This document shows positions 3,032 through 5,652 of a stretch of 5,652 bases of DNA, piece by piece. The notes below the pieces were generated by a model that did not search any database, was not told the DNA's origin, and was given only the letters and a program-made list of their open reading frames with translations. The DNA comes from Syntrophobacter sp. DG_60 (GTDB lineage: Bacteria > Desulfobacterota > Desulfofervidia > Desulfofervidales > DG-60), in NCBI GenBank assembly GCA_001304365.1, contig LJNA01000104.1:1-5652 (forward strand), read 5' to 3'. Every line of letters starts with the position of its first letter. Positions within the stretch are counted from its first letter, which is position 1. A program made the position numbers and the translations under genes.

Positions 3032-5652
3032 ATGCGCCGTTTGAAAAAATTCCTCATAGGTGCAGCAATATTTTTTGTAGTCTTTACACTGATCGGTTTC
3101 TTTATCCTACCCTCCATTGCCAAATCAATATTAGTGAAGAAGCTTTCAGAGACGCTTCATCGTGAAGTGACAATTGAAATTTTAAAGGTAAATCCTTATA
3201 AGCTTGCACTGACCCTTAGGGGCTTTGTTATTAAAAACCGCAGCAGTTCAGGAATACTTGCATCTTGCCAAGAGCTTTACTTAAATCTTGAGAGCGTTTC
3301 TGCTCTCAAAGGGGGATTGATTCTAAGAGAGGTCAAAATTGAAGGGCCCCATATAAGTATAATCCGTAATGAAGACCTATCCTATAATTTCTCCGATCTG
3401 ATAGAAGAGAAGAGACCAAACTCAAAACCCTTAAGGTTATCCCTAAATAACATACGCATAGTCAATGGAAGTGTAGCTATCTGGGACAGGCCCAAAAATG
3501 TAAAGCATGCAGTTACAGGCATCAATACAACAATCCCGTTTCTTTCTAATTTCCCTTATCATGTCGATACATATGTACAGCCAGCCTTTGCAGCAAAGGT
3601 TAATGGAACTCCCATTTCTCTTCAAGGAAAAACAAAGCCATTTGCTGATTCTCTTGAGACAACTTTTGATGTGGATATAAAAGACTTTAATATTCCTCAC
3701 TACCTCGCATATACTCCCCTTCAAATGAATTTTGAAGTGCTATCAGGATACATTGATACAAAGGCAAGGATTTCATACGCACGATTTAGAGATAGAAAGT
3801 CAACCCTTAATATAACAGGAGATATTACCCTGAAGATGATAGAAGTTGTTGACAAAAAGGGTGATCCTGTATTCAAGCTTCCGTTAGTTTCTATCAAAGA
3901 GACGAAGGTTAATCTAACAAAGAAAGAACTAACTGTAGGAGAGTTTTTTACTAAAAAAGGTATGCTCGTTGTCAGGCGCTTAAGTAATGGGAACCTAAAC
4001 TTAAAGAATTTTTTTTATAGCTCACGTCCCCCAGCAGAAAAGGTGTCGCAGGCTAAGGGGGGCCAACCTGAAAGGCCTTGGCTTATAACGCTGAAAAAAG
4101 TTTTGGTAGAGGAGTATACAGTAAAGGCACAGGATCTAATACCTACCCAACCCGTTACCATTATTGCTGAACAGATTAAGCTAAGTGCTGAAAAGATTTC
4201 TACAGCAAAAAATAGCAAAGGTGACATTTCTCTTTCTTTTCTGCTAAACAAGAAAGGGACAGTTTCCGCAAGTGGATCCATCGGTATTAATCCAACATTT
4301 GTAATGTTAAATCTGAACCCAAAAGACATTGAGATTCGCCCCTTTCAATCCTATTTTACAGACAAAGTAAAAATTATAGTTACCAAAGGCAAAATTTCAA
4401 CAACTGGCAACCTTATATTAGGGTGTTCAGAAAAGAAGGGACTTAAAGCAACATTCACAGGTAGAGCCTCAGTGAATAATTTCTCATCCATTGACGGGGT
4501 TAATATGGATGATTTTCTGAAATGGAAATCTCTATATCTAAATTCTATTAATGTTGGCTATAACCCTACCTATGTAGAGATAGATAAGATCGCTCTTACC
4601 GACTTTTACTCTCGCTTGATAATTAACTCTGATGGAACACTTAATCTCAAGGCAATTGTGGAAGATAAGGGTCCAAAGGCAGAAACTGGTCAATCACACA
4701 AGACACAGGATAACGTAGCTCACCATCAGAATAGTAAAGAACACATTAGGCATATAAAAATAAGGGAAATAACCTTTAAAGGTGGACGCATCAACTTTTT
4801 AGATAGATACATTAAGCCAAACTTTTCAGCAAATCTAGTTGACATTGCAGGGAGAATATCAGGACTTTCTTCAGAGGAAAGCAAGCTGGCTGATGTTAAA
4901 CTCACTGGTAAGATGGACAATTACGCCCCTATTGAAATCATAGGTAAGATAAATCCCTTAAGAGAAGACCTCTACGTAGACTTAAAGATCGGATTTAAAG
5001 AGATGGATCTTAGCCCCTTAACTTCCTATTCGGGGAAATATTTGGGATACACGATACAAAAGGGGAAGCTTGCACTTGATCTCCAATATTTAATCGTCAA
5101 GAAAAGACTTGATTCGCAGAATAAAATCTTTTTTGATCAGCTCACTCTTGGAGATAAAATGGAGAGTGCCGATGCTATAACACTACCTATAAAAATTGCA
5201 ATTGCTCTTCTTAAAGACAGGAAAGGGGAGATCAAACTGGACATCCCAGTAGCGGGTTATATTGATGATCCTGAATTTAGTCTGGGCAGAATAATAATCA
5301 AGATCATCACGAATCTTATCAAAAAAGCAGCGACCTCGCCTTTTTCGCTTATAGGAAAGATATTTGGTGGTGGAGAAGAACTAAGTTATATTGAATTTGA
5401 TTATGGCAGTTCTACTATAACTGACCAAAATAGGAAAAAATTAAATACATTGATAAAGGCCTTATACGAAAGACCTGCGTTAAAACTTGAGATAGAAGGA
5501 TGTATCGATACTGAAAAAGACAGAGAGGGATTGAAGTTATACCTATTCAATAAAAAGTTGAAGGCACAGAAATTGAAGGAGATGGTTAAAAAAGGTTTCC
5601 CTGCCGTTCCAGTAGATGAAGTTAAAATTGAACCCCATGAGTCCGAAGGATA
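3032..5652 (+). CDS. DUF748 / AsmA-like envelope protein, 3' end beyond the window
   Basis: At least 873 residues are encoded with no internal stop; the last two bases (TA) begin a codon completed outside the window. Numbering from ATG 3032, MRRLKKFLIG leads into one membrane anchor (about 7-26), then LPSIAKSILVKKLSETLHRE and the family signature NPYKLALTLRGFVIKN (54-69). Repeated beta-rich AsmA-like segments fill the periplasmic part, broken by a charged, probably disordered linker at about 543-572. The C-terminal region has hallmark DUF748 stretches: GDKMESADAITLPIKIAIAL (707-726), DIPVAGYIDDPEFSLG and SPFSLIGKIFGGGEELSYIE (769-788), then an OmpA-like FDYGSSTITDQNRKKL segment and RPALKLEIEG. 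Known family: AsmA/TamB/YhdP-type proteins act in the diderm envelope, some in lipid transport between membranes; DUF748 members themselves are largely uncharacterised. Family members usually continue past this point, so TA is probably a tyrosine codon. An in-frame GTG at 2945 would add 29 residues and a second hydrophobic segment. The ATG is preferred because it gives the usual family N-terminus; AGGTAGAA at 3016-3023 is a weak ribosome binding site. Confidence 0.88.
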   Translation, partial: MRRLKKFLIGAAIFFVVFTLIGFFILPSIAKSILVKKLSETLHREVTIEILKVNPYKLALTLRGFVIKNRSSSGILASCQELYLNLESVSALKGGLILREVKIEGPHISIIRNEDLSYNFSDLIEEKRPNSKPLRLSLNNIRIVNGSVAIWDRPKNVKHAVTGINTTIPFLSNFPYHVDTYVQPAFAAKVNGTPISLQGKTKPFADSLETTFDVDIKDFNIPHYLAYTPLQMNFEVLSGYIDTKARISYARFRDRKSTLNITGDITLKMIEVVDKKGDPVFKLPLVSIKETKVNLTKKELTVGEFFTKKGMLVVRRLSNGNLNLKNFFYSSRPPAEKVSQAKGGQPERPWLITLKKVLVEEYTVKAQDLIPTQPVTIIAEQIKLSAEKISTAKNSKGDISLSFLLNKKGTVSASGSIGINPTFVMLNLNPKDIEIRPFQSYFTDKVKIIVTKGKISTTGNLILGCSEKKGLKATFTGRASVNNFSSIDGVNMDDFLKWKSLYLNSINVGYNPTYVEIDKIALTDFYSRLIINSDGTLNLKAIVEDKGPKAETGQSHKTQDNVAHHQNSKEHIRHIKIREITFKGGRINFLDRYIKPNFSANLVDIAGRISGLSSEESKLADVKLTGKMDNYAPIEIIGKINPLREDLYVDLKIGFKEMDLSPLTSYSGKYLGYTIQKGKLALDLQYLIVKKRLDSQNKIFFDQLTLGDKMESADAITLPIKIAIALLKDRKGEIKLDIPVAGYIDDPEFSLGRIIIKIITNLIKKAATSPFSLIGKIFGGGEELSYIEFDYGSSTITDQNRKKLNTLIKALYERPALKLEIEGCIDTEKDREGLKLYLFNKKLKAQKLKEMVKKGFPAVPVDEVKIEPHESEG

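Noticed and set aside
2941..3123. Minus-strand frame of 60 residues at the start of the DUF748 gene
   Set aside because: Antisense shadow of the membrane-anchor region; lysine-rich because the sense strand encodes hydrophobic codons.
3443..4920. Three minus-strand frames (93, 104 and 64 residues) within the DUF748 gene
   Set aside because: The + strand frame across them is continuous and has recognisable family motifs on both sides; the antisense translations are cysteine- and serine-rich without motifs.

Overview
This is an AT-rich stretch of bacterial DNA, probably from a Gram-negative (diderm) anaerobe or thermophile-like lineage such as Nitrospirota or the former Deltaproteobacteria. The evidence for this is indirect. 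A DUF748/AsmA-like envelope protein implies two membranes, and a TreT-type trehalose synthase is typical of archaea and of scattered bacterial lineages. The species cannot be named from the sequence alone.

Left third (1-922, + strand): small genes. A 50-residue membrane protein (103-255) has a good ribosome binding site. A roughly 170-base non-coding stretch follows, with three inverted repeats and a consensus -10 box. It leads into a small secreted protein (423-617) with a textbook ribosome binding site, but the codon at the start position is ATA, not ATG. Behind it lies a reading frame (642-922) that only makes sense if one base is restored near 757-760. Its end overlaps the end of the convergent trehalose synthase gene by 9 bases.

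Middle (914-2840, - strand): an apparent operon, read right to left. It begins with a short cysteine-rich reading frame that looks broken (2840-2552), then a 117-residue protein of unknown function (2551-2198), then a clear GT4 trehalose synthase TreT (2167-914). TreT joins a nucleotide-activated glucose to free glucose to give trehalose. The gaps are 0 and 30 bases.

Right half (2945/3032 to the window end, + strand): one long gene for a DUF748 (AsmA-like) protein. It has an N-terminal membrane anchor and a large periplasmic part. The frame is open at the right edge, so the C-terminus lies outside the window. It is divergent from the TreT operon across an AT-rich intergenic region.

The most unusual theme is that several small reading frames are each one base change away from being intact: an ATA start, a frame change at an A run, a frame change at a second A run, and an in-frame TAA. 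Either this accessory DNA is decaying or the sequence carries small errors. I see no IS element, CRISPR array, tRNA or rRNA, and no convincing sign of a new defence or metabolic system.
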